Shown piece after piece: positions 26,945-35,112 of a stretch of 64,000 nt of DNA (the first letter of the stretch is position 1; every line of letters starts with the position of its first letter). The notes below the pieces were generated by a model. That model ran no database searches and had not been told where the DNA came from. It was given only the letters and a program-made list of their open reading frames with translations. Position numbers and translations under genes: made by a program. Source of the stretch: Sphingopyxis sp. (GTDB lineage: Bacteria > Pseudomonadota > Alphaproteobacteria > Sphingomonadales > Sphingomonadaceae); assembly GCF_016793825.1 (NCBI RefSeq), contig NZ_JAEULM010000023.1, forward strand, positions 62,001-126,000, in the 5' to 3' direction.

Positions 26945-28906
26945 ATGACTGCTGAGTCGCAACTGGCGGCGAACGGGGCGGGCTCTGGCCCGACTGCCGC
27001 CGCCGAAACGGTCCATTACGGACACGGGCACCATTCGGATGGCAAGCTGAAGCTTGCTGTCGGCGCGGTGGGTGTGGTGTTCGGCGACATCGGGACCAGC
27101 CCGCTTTACGCATTCCGCGAAACCTTTGCCGGCCACCATTCGATCGAGGCCGACCAGTTGCACATCTACGGCGTTCTGAGCCTGGTGTTCTGGTCGATGA
27201 TGCTCGTCGTGACCTTCAAATATGTGCTGACGATCATGAAGGCCGACAACAAGGGAGAAGGCGGAAGCCTCGCGCTGCTTGCGCTGATCAGCCGGCAATC
27301 GGAGGGCAAGCGCTGGACCTGGCCGATCGTGCTGCTGGGCGTTTTCGCGACAGCGCTGTTCTATGGTGACAGCATGATCACGCCGGCGATGTCGGTGCTT
27401 TCGGCGACGGAGGGTCTGCAATATGTGAGCCGCGGGTTCGAGCCCTATATCGTGCCGATCGCGCTCGCCATCCTGATCGGGCTATTCGCGATCCAGGCGC
27501 GCGGGACGGCGAAAGTCGGCATGCTTTTCGGGCCGATCATGCTGCTCTATTTCACGATGCTTGCGGTTCTAGGCGTCCTCCATATCGTCGATCATCCGTC
27601 GATTATCATGCATACGTTGAACCCCATCAATGCGATGCGCTTTTTCTATTATGACGGCTTTACCGCGTTCATCGCGCTGGGCGCGGTCGTTCTTGCGGTC
27701 ACCGGCGCGGAGGCGCTCTACGCCGACATGGGGCATTTCGGGCGCGCTCCGATCGGACTGAGCTGGCTTTGCTTCGTGTTGCCGGCGCTGATGCTCAACT
27801 ACATGGGGCAGGGCGCGATGGTTCTTGCGGCGGAGGTTGCTCCGACCGCGCAACTGATTCAAGATCCCTTCTTCCTGATGATGCCGGACACGTGGCGCGT
27901 GCCGGTCGTGATCCTGGCGATGCTGGCGACGATCATCGCAAGCCAGGCAGTGATTTCAGGTGCCTTTTCGCTGACGCAACAGGCGATCCAGTTGGGTTTC
28001 ATGCCGCGCTTGCGGGTCGAGCATACGAGCGCATCGGCGCAGGGTCAGATCTATATCCCGGTAGTCAACTGGGGACTGATGGTCATGGTCATCCTGCTCG
28101 TCCTGTTCTTTGGTTCGTCGAGCAATCTTGCCGCTGCCTATGGTATTGCGGTGACCGGCGCGATGTTCATCGATACCTGTCTGATGAGCGTTGTGCTGTT
28201 CGTGCTGTGGCGCTGGCCGGCGTGGAAGGCGCTGCCCGTACTCGCGGTCTTTTTCATCGTCGATATCGCCTATTTCGGGGCAAATCTGATCAAGGTGCCC
28301 GATGGCGGCTGGGTACCGCTGGCGATCGGGCTTATCATCTTTACCATGCTCACAACCTGGTCGCGCGGACGGAAGCTGATGCAGCAGGAAATGGCGGAAG
28401 GCGCGATGCCGATCCCGGTGTTCGTGAAGTCTGCGGCGAACAGCGCGACGCGCGTTCCTGGCACGGCCGTGTTCATGACATCTTCGTCAGACGGGGTGCC
28501 GCACGCGCTGCTCCATAACTTGAAGCATAACAAGGTGCTGCACGAACGCATCATCCTGTTGACGATCAAGATCGCCGATGTTCCGTTCGTTCCCGAGGCG
28601 AAGCTATGCCAGCTCGAAGCCTTGGGACAAGGTTTTCACCGGCTCATCTTGAATTATGGCTTCATGCAGCCGGTGGATGTGCCCGAGGCCTTGAAGCGCA
28701 CGACGGGATGCGGCGGCGAATTCAAGATGCTGGAGACGAGTTTCTTCCTCTCGCGTCAGACGCTGATCGCTGCGAGCAAGCCCGGCATGCCGATCTGGCG
28801 CGAAAAGCTGTTCGCCTGGATGCTGCGCAATTCGGAAAGCGCGATGGAATATTTCCGCTTGCCGACAAATCGCGTGGTCGAACTGGGTAGCCAGGTCGCG
28901 ATCTGA
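26945..28906 (+). CDS. kup: Low-affinity potassium transporter Kup
   Basis: A 653-residue K+:H+ symporter of the KUP/HAK family with about 12 membrane helices. The first helix holds the family signature [20 protein letters not shown]. Conserved blocks [19 protein letters not shown] and [19 protein letters not shown] follow. The last 160 residues form the cytoplasmic domain. The polar first 33 residues ([11 protein letters not shown]) are common in proteobacterial Kup. The gene stands alone, about 65 bases after ccmI. Confidence 0.95.
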   Translation: MTAESQLAANGAGSGPTAAAETVHYGHGHHSDGKLKLAVGAVGVVFGDIGTSPLYAFRETFAGHHSIEADQLHIYGVLSLVFWSMMLVVTFKYVLTIMKADNKGEGGSLALLALISRQSEGKRWTWPIVLLGVFATALFYGDSMITPAMSVLSATEGLQYVSRGFEPYIVPIALAILIGLFAIQARGTAKVGMLFGPIMLLYFTMLAVLGVLHIVDHPSIIMHTLNPINAMRFFYYDGFTAFIALGAVVLAVTGAEALYADMGHFGRAPIGLSWLCFVLPALMLNYMGQGAMVLAAEVAPTAQLIQDPFFLMMPDTWRVPVVILAMLATIIASQAVISGAFSLTQQAIQLGFMPRLRVEHTSASAQGQIYIPVVNWGLMVMVILLVLFFGSSSNLAAAYGIAVTGAMFIDTCLMSVVLFVLWRWPAWKALPVLAVFFIVDIAYFGANLIKVPDGGWVPLAIGLIIFTMLTTWSRGRKLMQQEMAEGAMPIPVFVKSAANSATRVPGTAVFMTSSSDGVPHALLHNLKHNKVLHERIILLTIKIADVPFVPEAKLCQLEALGQGFHRLILNYGFMQPVDVPEALKRTTGCGGEFKMLETSFFLSRQTLIAASKPGMPIWREKLFAWMLRNSESAMEYFRLPTNRVVELGSQVAI

Positions 28907-29025
28907 TCCGACCCTCTCATCCGGAACGACGAGGTTAACTTGTCGCAATGTCCGAATAAGCGTTTGAATATTCTGGCAGTCCTTGCGATGCAGGAGCGAA
29001 CCCTGGGGTAGGGGCAAGCGGACGA

Positions 29026-29847
29026 ATGCAGGCGGCATACAACGACGCATCAAGTCTTCCGGTTCAGCCGGATCCCTTTGCGCTGATCTTTGGTAATGCG
29101 GCGGAGGACCAGCCACCGGCCGGCCTCGAGACCAGGCTGCGCCACATGGGGCTGAGGCCCGAACTCGTGGCGGGCGACCATGTCCCAGCCGTGAATATCG
29201 CCGGACCGCTCTACAGGCTGCGTCTCGCATCGGTCTCCATCCTCGTTGGGCTGCCGTCGGATGAAGCTTTCGACCTCGCCGATCCGCGGAATCCATCGAC
29301 AAGCCTGTTGGCTGCCAGCCTGCCCCCCGAGTGGCGTACGACCGGCCAATGCTGGGTGTTTGTTCCCGAGCGCGATGACATCGCAGACCCGTCGCCCACC
29401 CGAATGCGTGAGCTTTTCAAGATGATGGCGTTGCTGATCGACCTGTTCGGCGCGGGTCACATCTTCTGGTCGCCAGCGCGGCTATGGTCGGACGCGCCAC
29501 AGCTTCGCGCCTCGATCGCCGAGATGCTGAAGAGTGGGATGCCGCCGGTGCTGCATCTGGTTGCCTTCCGCCATGGTGAAACGGGGGCGGGTGAGGTCGT
29601 GCGGACGCGAGGGCTGACGCTGTTTGGTGGGCAGGAGATCGAAGGCCGGATGCCGCCGGGCTGGACGGTGGCCGAGATGGTCAAGCGCCTCGCGCGGTTG
29701 TCGCTTGATATCGTTTTGAGTGGTCCCGTTATCGAGCCACGGCGCGTGCGCGGGCTTGAGGCTGGCGAATGGGTGCTGCTGTCGCCGCGGGACGGCAGCG
29801 ATGGGCATCGGACGTTGTTGGTCGAGTTCGGCAGCGATTTTGGATGA
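29026..29847 (+). CDS. Conserved hypothetical protein (DUF4261-like pattern)
   Basis: A 273-residue soluble protein without signal or membrane segments. The C-terminal half contains VVRTRGLTLFGGQEIEGRMP followed by alternating strand and helix, weakly reminiscent of DUF4261. The middle has ELFKMMALLIDLFGAGHIFW. I cannot assign a function. It is translationally coupled (ATGA overlap) to the AHH-nuclease-like gene, which suggests that the two products act together. Confidence 0.7.
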   Translation: MQAAYNDASSLPVQPDPFALIFGNAAEDQPPAGLETRLRHMGLRPELVAGDHVPAVNIAGPLYRLRLASVSILVGLPSDEAFDLADPRNPSTSLLAASLPPEWRTTGQCWVFVPERDDIADPSPTRMRELFKMMALLIDLFGAGHIFWSPARLWSDAPQLRASIAEMLKSGMPPVLHLVAFRHGETGAGEVVRTRGLTLFGGQEIEGRMPPGWTVAEMVKRLARLSLDIVLSGPVIEPRRVRGLEAGEWVLLSPRDGSDGHRTLLVEFGSDFG

Positions 29848-30332
29848 GGGGCGGTGGCTGGCGAGGCGCGCCATCGCCGCAGCCGGGGTTCCAACGCCAT
29901 CATCTGGTTCCCGTCGCGCTGCTCCGCCGGTCGCAGATGGCCTCGATGTTTGAGCATTTGCGCGTCGAAGGCTTCGCTCTCCAGCATTTTGGCAGTAACG
30001 GACTGGTGCTTCCAGCGTCCGAAGCGGCGGCGCTATGGTTGGGCCACGCGCTTCATCGTGGCCCACACCGCGGCTATAATGATGTGATGGCGGCGAGGGT
30101 CGAACGCATTCGCGTGCATTTTACCGTGCAAGCGCCGATCGATCTGCGGATGGCGCGACGTACGGCGGTCATGCGGTTGCGGCTGTTGCAGGACGCGATG
30201 CGACGCGCGCTGACTGACCGGCATGGCGGTACCTTCTGGCTCAACCGCCACGATCCGATGCGGCTTTTTGCCGACCGGCCGTACCTGGACGAGGCGATCG
30301 ATCGGCTGTTCGCCGAGCCGTTCAGAGCCTGA
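29844..30332 (+). CDS. AHH-domain nuclease-like protein
   Basis: A 162-residue protein whose N-terminal half matches the AHH/HNH-type (Endo VII superfamily) nuclease pattern. Paired histidines lie in QRHHLVPVALL near residue 19, with NGLVLPASEAAALWLGHALH and RGPHRGYNDVMAARVERI following. AHH domains are found in polymorphic toxins and in stand-alone proteins. This one has no secretion leader. The start ATG at 29844 overlaps the previous stop. The 3' end overlaps the convergent nitronate monooxygenase gene by 11 bases. Confidence 0.7.
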   Translation: MRGGGWRGAPSPQPGFQRHHLVPVALLRRSQMASMFEHLRVEGFALQHFGSNGLVLPASEAAALWLGHALHRGPHRGYNDVMAARVERIRVHFTVQAPIDLRMARRTAVMRLRLLQDAMRRALTDRHGGTFWLNRHDPMRLFADRPYLDEAIDRLFAEPFRA

Positions 30333-31293
30333 CTTTCGCTTCGAGCTCGCGGCGTGCGGCGATGTACTGTGCTTCGAGTTCGGCGACGAATTCGGCGACG
30401 GGACGGACGGCCGTCACGGAGCCGATGCCCTGACCCGAACCCCAGATGTCCTTCCACGCCTTGACTTTCGTGTTGCCGCCCGATCCGAAATTCATCGTCT
30501 TGAGATCGCCTTCGGGCAGATTGTCGGGATCCATACCCGCCGCGACGATCGACTGGCGAAGATAGTTGCCGTGAACTCCGGTGAAGAGGTTCGAATAAAC
30601 GATGTCGCCCGCGCGGCCTTCGACGATGCCGTTTTTGTAGCCCTCTTCGGCATTGGCCTCTGCGGTCGCGATGAAGGCGCTGCCGATATAGGCAAGGTCG
30701 GCGCCACAGGCCTGGGCGGCAAGGATCGATCGGCCATGTCCGATAGCGCCAGAGAGCGCGACGGGGCCGTCGAACCATTCGCGAATTTCCTGCACCAGCG
30801 CGAACGGCGACTGACGCCCGGCATGGCCGCCGGCCCCCGCCGCCACGGGGATCAGCCCGTCGGCGCCCTTTTCCACCGCCTTGCGGGCAAACCGGTCGTC
30901 GATCACGTCGTGGAGCGTGATGCCGCCCCAGCTGTGAACGGCCTGGTTGAGCTCTTCCCGGGCACCCAGTGACGTGATGGTGATCGGCACCTTCCACTTG
31001 GCGCAGGTCGCGATATCCTGTTCGAGCCGGTCGTTCGATTTATGGACGATCTGGTTCACGGCGTAAGGTGCCGAGGGGCGATCGGGATTGTCGCGATCCC
31101 ACGCCGCGAGTTCCTCGGTGATCTGATGGAGCCATTCGTCGAGCAGGGTCTGCGGCCGGGCATTCAGCGCCGGGAAGCTGCCGACGACCCCCGCCTTGCA
31201 CTGGGCGATGACCAGGTCCGGCCCGGAAACGATGAACAACGGCGAACCGATGACGGGCAGGCGCAGGCGGTCGAAGATCGGGGGAAGGGCCAT
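30322..31293 (-). CDS. Nitronate monooxygenase
   Basis: A 323-residue FMN-dependent TIM-barrel enzyme of the 2-nitropropane dioxygenase family, which oxidises alkyl nitronates (for example propionate 3-nitronate). The start LPVIGSPLFIVSGPDLVIAQ, the AGAGGHAGRQSPFALVQEIR block with the catalytic-type His near residue 155, and the phosphate-binding ALSGAIGHGRSILAAQACGA segment are typical. It may be cotranscribed with the nitrilase-like gene 98 bases upstream. Confidence 0.9.
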   Translation of the reverse strand: MALPPIFDRLRLPVIGSPLFIVSGPDLVIAQCKAGVVGSFPALNARPQTLLDEWLHQITEELAAWDRDNPDRPSAPYAVNQIVHKSNDRLEQDIATCAKWKVPITITSLGAREELNQAVHSWGGITLHDVIDDRFARKAVEKGADGLIPVAAGAGGHAGRQSPFALVQEIREWFDGPVALSGAIGHGRSILAAQACGADLAYIGSAFIATAEANAEEGYKNGIVEGRAGDIVYSNLFTGVHGNYLRQSIVAAGMDPDNLPEGDLKTMNFGSGGNTKVKAWKDIWGSGQGIGSVTAVRPVAEFVAELEAQYIAARRELEAKVRL

Positions 31294-31391
31294 GAATCAC
31301 ACTCTCCGGTTGCGGTTTGAAACTTACCTTAACGTAAAGGGAAGGTCACGCAAGGGGGGACGAGCCCGCAATATCGATAGCGCGCCGATGC

Positions 31392-32285
31392 CTAGTCGAT
31401 CCAGTCGACGCGATAGAGGTCGAGCCTGCGATCGGCGAGATTCCGTACCGCGCCGCTTGCCCGAGCCCGCCGCAGGTCCGTCATCGACAGGTCGGCGACG
31501 GCCATGCCTTCGGTGTTCGGGGTGACCTCGGCGGCGATACCATCGCGGGCGAACGGCATGTCCGACGGAGTCAGGATCGCGCTTTCGGCGTGGTGGATGT
31601 CCATGTTGAAGACGTTGGGCAGATTGCCGGTGACGCCCGCGGTGACGACATAGCATTGATTCTCCACCGCTCGCGCGGCGCAGCAATAGCGGACGCGGAG
31701 GTGGCCGCGGCGATCGTCGGTGCAATAGGGAACGAAGAGGATTTCGGCGCCCTGATCGACGAGACGGCGGGGCAGTTCCGGAAATTCGCTGTCGTAGCAG
31801 ATCATGATGCCGATCGGACCGCAGTCGGTGGGGATCACATCGGCGTCGCGGGCCGTGCCGCCCTCGATCCCCCAGGCCTCCCGTTCGGACGGGGTGGGGT
31901 GAAGCTTGTCGCGGTGATGGGCGGTGCCGTCGCGGAGAAAGACGTGGCAGCGGTTGCGGGTCGCGCCGCTGGCGATGCGGACGGGGTGCGAACCGGCGAC
32001 GATGTTGAGGCGATGCTGCTGCGCAAGGCGGGCCATGAATGCGGCGAAGCGCGGCGTGGCGGCATCGATCGCGGCCATGGCCTCGGCGGCGGGGAGGCGT
32101 TCGCCCGACGACAGCAATTGCATCGGGAAAAGTTCGGGGAACAGGATGAAGTCGCAGCCATAATCGGCGGCGGAGGTCACGAAATAATCGACCTGCCGCT
32201 CGAAAGCGTCGGGACCGGAAAGGCCGCGCAGGCCGTATTGAACGGTGGCGACGCGGATGGTGTCGGGCTGGGTCTGTGCGGTCAT
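31392..32285 (-). CDS. Carbon-nitrogen hydrolase (nitrilase superfamily)
   Basis: A 297-residue cytoplasmic hydrolase with the Glu-Lys-Cys triad: Glu in ILFPELFPMQL near residue 50, Lys in HHRDKLHPTPSE near residue 128, and Cys in IGIMICYDSEFPELPR near residue 164. The Glu loop and length fit the amidase branch. The substrate is not predictable. No GNAT domain is fused, unlike in some relatives. Confidence 0.88.
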   Translation of the reverse strand: MTAQTQPDTIRVATVQYGLRGLSGPDAFERQVDYFVTSAADYGCDFILFPELFPMQLLSSGERLPAAEAMAAIDAATPRFAAFMARLAQQHRLNIVAGSHPVRIASGATRNRCHVFLRDGTAHHRDKLHPTPSEREAWGIEGGTARDADVIPTDCGPIGIMICYDSEFPELPRRLVDQGAEILFVPYCTDDRRGHLRVRYCCAARAVENQCYVVTAGVTGNLPNVFNMDIHHAESAILTPSDMPFARDGIAAEVTPNTEGMAVADLSMTDLRRARASGAVRNLADRRLDLYRVDWID

Positions 32286-32365
32286 CGCCGGCTTTTAAGC
32301 CATCCCGGCCCGCAAAGGGAAGGCCTGCCCGGGCGAAGGCGCCGGTCCATCCGAGGCACCCGCGG

Positions 32366-32581
32366 TCAGCCGTTCGCCGAACCAGCCGCGCGATGCACCG
32401 CCGCCGCGAGCTTTTCCTTTTCGGCGCGCAGCGTTTCGGTGTGGAGCAGCTTGTCGGCCATCGCCTGCCACGCCGCGGCGGCGCGCAGATTGCGGTCGCG
32501 GACCTGGGTCAGTTGCGACGTGCCTGCCTCTGCCGTGCATTTTTCGGCCTGGGCGAGGTAGAAATCGATGGTGGCCGACAT
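32366..32581 (-). CDS. Small helical protein of unknown function
   Basis: A 71-residue alpha-helical protein (IDFYLAQAEKCTAEAGTSQL, then RNLRAAAAWQAMADKLLHTE) with a charged C-terminal helix. Many proteobacteria encode such short 'YLAQAEKC' proteins with repeated helices. Function is unknown. The reading frame has normal codon use and lies in a run of minus-strand small genes. Confidence 0.7.
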   Translation of the reverse strand: MSATIDFYLAQAEKCTAEAGTSQLTQVRDRNLRAAAAWQAMADKLLHTETLRAEKEKLAAAVHRAAGSANG

Positions 32582-32602
32582 GGCTGCTTCCTTTGATTGC
32601 GG

Positions 32603-32746
32603 TCAATCGACCATTTCGGCGATCAGACGCCGGAGCTCGCGGCGCGAGAGCGTGGGACGGCGGCGGTGCGACGTGGATGTCGCGATCGCCTTGCCGGCCA
32701 TCGGCAGTGCGCTGAGAGCGGGAAAAATCGAATGGGTAGAATTCAT
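32603..32746 (-). CDS. Very small basic protein, unknown
   Basis: A 47-residue frame starting at the ATG at 32746, encoding a short hydrophobic start (IFPALSALPMAG) and an Arg-rich C-terminus (RRRPTLSRRELRRLIAEMVD). The tail resembles a DUF-type DNA- or RNA-binding helix. The ribosome-binding site is weak. It sits between the IF-1 paralogue and the 71-residue gene on the same strand. Expression is uncertain. Confidence 0.45.
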   Translation of the reverse strand: MNSTHSIFPALSALPMAGKAIATSTSHRRRPTLSRRELRRLIAEMVD

Positions 32747-32887
32747 AGTCATCATCTTTATCTTTATTCTGAGTGTTCTGGTTGTTGGAGGCCGGCGCCG
32801 TTTGCGCCGGTCTCTTGATCGGGCGGCGCCTTTGGCGCTCGCCCTGTCGGTCGGGACCGGCGCATTCACGCCGACCCCATCCGCGCA

Positions 32888-33145
32888 TCAGCGCCGTTTG
32901 CGCTGAGCGGCCGTGACCGGCCCGCCGCCGCGTTCGCGGTAGACGAGACGGCCCTTGGTCAGGTCATAAGGCGTCATTTCGACGCGGACGGCATCGCCGA
33001 CGACCGACCGGATGCGGAAACGCCGCATCCGACCGGCCGTGTAGACGATGACGCGATGACCGTTTTCGAGCACGACGCCAAAGCGGCCGTCGGGCAGGAT
33101 CTCGTCGATCTGCCCCTCGAAGGTCATCAGTTCCTCTTTGGCCAA
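32888..33145 (-). CDS. infA: Translation initiation factor IF-1 (likely paralogue)
   Basis: An 85-residue S1/OB-fold protein: [20 protein letters not shown] at the start, [21 protein letters not shown] in the centre, and the near-invariant [16 protein letters not shown] near residue 62. It binds the 30S A site during initiation. The basic C-terminal extension ([11 protein letters not shown]), the RRFRI/VGD substitutions and the pairing with a cold-shock gene suggest a second, specialised IF-1 rather than the only copy. This cannot be decided from the window. Confidence 0.85.
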   Translation of the reverse strand: MAKEELMTFEGQIDEILPDGRFGVVLENGHRVIVYTAGRMRRFRIRSVVGDAVRVEMTPYDLTKGRLVYRERGGGPVTAAQRKRR

Positions 33146-33149
33146 AGGG

Positions 33150-33356
33150 TCAGGCCGACTGGAGGTTGACTGCCGAGGTCTTGCCGTTCCGGCCGGTTTC
33201 CAGGTCGTACGAAACGCGCTGGTCCTTGCTGAGCGAGGTCATGCCGGCATTCTGGACGGCGGTGATGTGGACGAAATTGTCGCCCGAACCATCTTCGTTC
33301 TCGATGAAGCCATAGCCTTTGTCGATGCTGAAGAATTTTACGGTGCCGATCGGCAT
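33150..33356 (-). CDS. Cold-shock family protein (CspA-like)
   Basis: A 68-residue single cold-shock domain. RNP1-like [16 protein letters not shown] and RNP2-like DNFVHITAV are present, followed by [18 protein letters not shown]. It binds single-stranded RNA and DNA. The start is the ATG at 33356 (MPIGTVKFF), with GGAAA upstream. The frame remains open far upstream, but that part is the 5' leader. It ends 4 bases before the IF-1 start, so the two are cotranscribed. Confidence 0.92.
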   Translation of the reverse strand: MPIGTVKFFSIDKGYGFIENEDGSGDNFVHITAVQNAGMTSLSKDQRVSYDLETGRNGKTSAVNLQSA

Positions 33357-33671
33357 GGGTCGTTTCCTTTCACGGAAATAGATGATCCCCCGGCAAAACG
33401 CGCCGGTGGAGCTGGTAGCGTGTGAAGGGAAGAATCCGCCGCCTGGGGATAAACCCGCGGGCATCAAATTTCCGTCGCAGGCGACGTTAGCTTTCCGAAT
33501 ATGGCGCATTTCCGTGAAAAGTCAAGGTTTGGGGGATTTCGTCCCGCACGATATCGTCATTCCCGCGAACGCGGGAACCCGGTTGCAACTTTTCCTTGTA
33601 GGGCTGCCGCGCTGTTCGATTTGCTTCGCCGGGCCCCCGCTTTTGCGGGGATGACGAGGATGGGGGGACCG
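33357..33671. other. Intergenic leader of the Csp/IF-1 unit with paired palindromes
   Basis: About 315 bases without a gene. The first 170 bases upstream of the cold-shock gene (minus strand) must hold its promoter and leader. Bases 33554-33657 hold two GTCATTCCCGC / GCGGGGATGACGA palindromic units in inverted orientation. They also lie just beyond the 3' end of the HTH gene at 33672. Confidence 0.6.
33554..33657. repeat. Intergenic palindromic repeat pair (REP-like)
   Basis: TCGTCATTCCCGCGAACGCGGGAA and, about 60 bases on in opposite orientation, CCCCCGCTTTTGCGGGGATGACGA. The units match the GTCATCCCGG family seen at 43314, 47287, 54783 and 59354. The inverted pair resembles a BIME-type element. 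Confidence 0.7.
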
Positions 33672-34631
33672 TTAACCGCTGGCATTTTTCCGCACCTTTT
33701 CGTCCTCCGGCGCCGCGTCGTTCGCCGGGGCGGGGAGGGCGAAGAAGGCGCGGCGGGCGGCCTCGCCGGCACGGCGGAGCGGGGCGACGGCTTGGGCAAA
33801 AGCGGCGTCGAGGGCGATTTCCTCGTCAAGGTCGAGGGTGCGTTCATAATCGTCATCGCCGAACCGGCCCTCCTCGGTCCCGGCGAAGTCATCGGGCGGG
33901 GGGAAGTTGGTGCGCCATTCGCCATGCTGCTGGTCGTGCCAGACGGTCATCGCGGCGGCTTCTTCCTCTGGCGTCGGTTCGTCGGCGGGGGCTTCGTCGG
34001 AAACGGCAGAAATCTGCGCAACTTCATTCGCGATTCCGGTGCCGCGCCACAGGGCGGCGAGGGGGTTGGCGCGGTTGTCGCGGCCGGCGAGCCAGAGGGC
34101 GAGGGCGGCGCCATGGCCCCCGGCGTCCGTCCCGGCGCCGTCCGCCTGCCCACTGGCCGCGCCGGGTTCGATATCGAACAGCGCGAGGAAGCCCGGCCAG
34201 TCGCCGGCGACGATCTGGGCCAGCATCTCTTCCCCTTCGCGGGCGCGGGTTTCGACCATGCGGTCGAGCCGCGCGAGCATCGCGAGGCCGAGGCGGCTGT
34301 CGATGCGGCGGCGCTTCACAAAGCTGCGGCCGTCCTCGCGCTGCATCTCGGTCGTCTCGTCATGCCCCCAGATCGCGCGGTCGAGCAGTTCGTCGACGAG
34401 CCGCCCGCGCGCGATCAGCAGCGCCGCCGCGCAGCCAAGCCGGAAGGCCGCCCCCTCGGGCCGCTGTTTGAGCTGATAGACGGCGGCGGGCGACATGCAG
34501 ACCTTCGCCGCCGAAATCTTCACCGACCCGTTGGTGGCGAACGCCTCCAGAAAGTCGCGCTGGAGCCGCGGCGTCCAGTGATAGCTGCCGGGGGCGGGAA
34601 TATGCGCGGGATTATGCGGGGCGTCGTCCAT
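33672..34631 (-). CDS. HTH protein resembling phage terminase small subunit
   Basis: A 319-residue protein. Residues 15-60 form a helix-turn-helix (WTPRLQRDFLEAFATNGSVK, then SAAKVCMSPAAVYQLKQRP), the pattern used by phage small terminases and some regulators. A helical central part follows (LLIARGRLVDELLDRAIWGH, RRRIDSRLGLAMLARLDRMV). The C-terminal half is acidic and low complexity. The true start is the ATG at 34631, preceded by GAAAGGA; the open frame upstream is not coding. The control block found before the endolysin gene also precedes this gene, at 34669-34694. Packaging or regulatory role is inference. Confidence 0.65.
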   Translation of the reverse strand: MDDAPHNPAHIPAPGSYHWTPRLQRDFLEAFATNGSVKISAAKVCMSPAAVYQLKQRPEGAAFRLGCAAALLIARGRLVDELLDRAIWGHDETTEMQREDGRSFVKRRRIDSRLGLAMLARLDRMVETRAREGEEMLAQIVAGDWPGFLALFDIEPGAASGQADGAGTDAGGHGAALALWLAGRDNRANPLAALWRGTGIANEVAQISAVSDEAPADEPTPEEEAAAMTVWHDQQHGEWRTNFPPPDDFAGTEEGRFGDDDYERTLDLDEEIALDAAFAQAVAPLRRAGEAARRAFFALPAPANDAAPEDEKVRKNASG

Positions 34632-34668
34632 CGATTCGTCCTTTCGGTTGGGTGAAACCGACAGAATG

Positions 34669-34694
34669 AACCATATGGGTGAAATGTAGGAAAG
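34669..34694 (-). promoter_or_regulatory. Candidate GTA control element, copy B
   Basis: On the minus strand CTTTCCTA, six bases, then ACCCATATGGTT, ending 37 bases before the HTH gene start. Boxes and spacing are identical to copy A at 4655-4680. The flanking sequence is also alike: both run into AAAGGA(G)CGAATCG just before the start codon. The CTTTCC part overlaps a stem at 34690-34717, which may have helped preserve it. Confidence 0.5.
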
Positions 34695-34717
34695 GGCGAT
34701 TTTCCGGATCGCCCTTT
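34690..34717 (-). terminator. Terminator of the thioesterase gene
   Basis: GAAAGGGCGAT and ATCGCCCTTTC form an 11-bp stem with a short loop, just past the thioesterase stop codon at 34720. It overlaps the upstream control block of the HTH gene. Confidence 0.6.
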
Positions 34718-34719
34718 CG

Positions 34720-35112
34720 TCAGTTTTCAAGCGGCGCGACCGGTCGAGGCCGACGGTCTGGCCCAACTGCGACAAAGACGAAAGTGGCGTGGGTTACCTT
34801 GAGACCCTCGTCCGAATGGCGATCACGGGCCCAGGTTTCGACCTCGACATGCATCGAACTGCGGCCGACCTTGATCAGGCGGCCGAAGACCGAGACCTCG
34901 TCGCCGACGAAAACGGGGCGGTGGAAGGACATGCCTTCCACCGAGATCGTCACCGCGCGGCCGCGTGCGTGGAGCGAGGCAACCGAGGAAGCGGCAAGGT
35001 CCATCTGCGCCATCAACCAGCCGCCGAAAACGTCGCCATAGACATTTGCGTTGGCTGGCATGGCGGTAACGCGGATGGCCGGCTGGCATGTCGGCATGAC
35101 GTCATTTTGCAT
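34720..35112 (-). CDS. Hotdog-fold acyl-CoA thioesterase (YciA-like)
   Basis: A 130-residue cytoplasmic thioesterase that hydrolyses acyl-CoA. The family block ANVYGDVFGGWLMAQMDLAA (with the conserved Asn/Asp-Gly segment) is near residue 24, followed by VEGMSFHRPVFVGDEVSVFG and a last strand THATFVFVAV. The ATG at 35112 follows AAGGG at a good distance. The gene starts 11 bases inside the 3' end of metE. Confidence 0.88.
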   Translation of the reverse strand: MQNDVMPTCQPAIRVTAMPANANVYGDVFGGWLMAQMDLAASSVASLHARGRAVTISVEGMSFHRPVFVGDEVSVFGRLIKVGRSSMHVEVETWARDRHSDEGLKVTHATFVFVAVGPDRRPRPVAPLEN

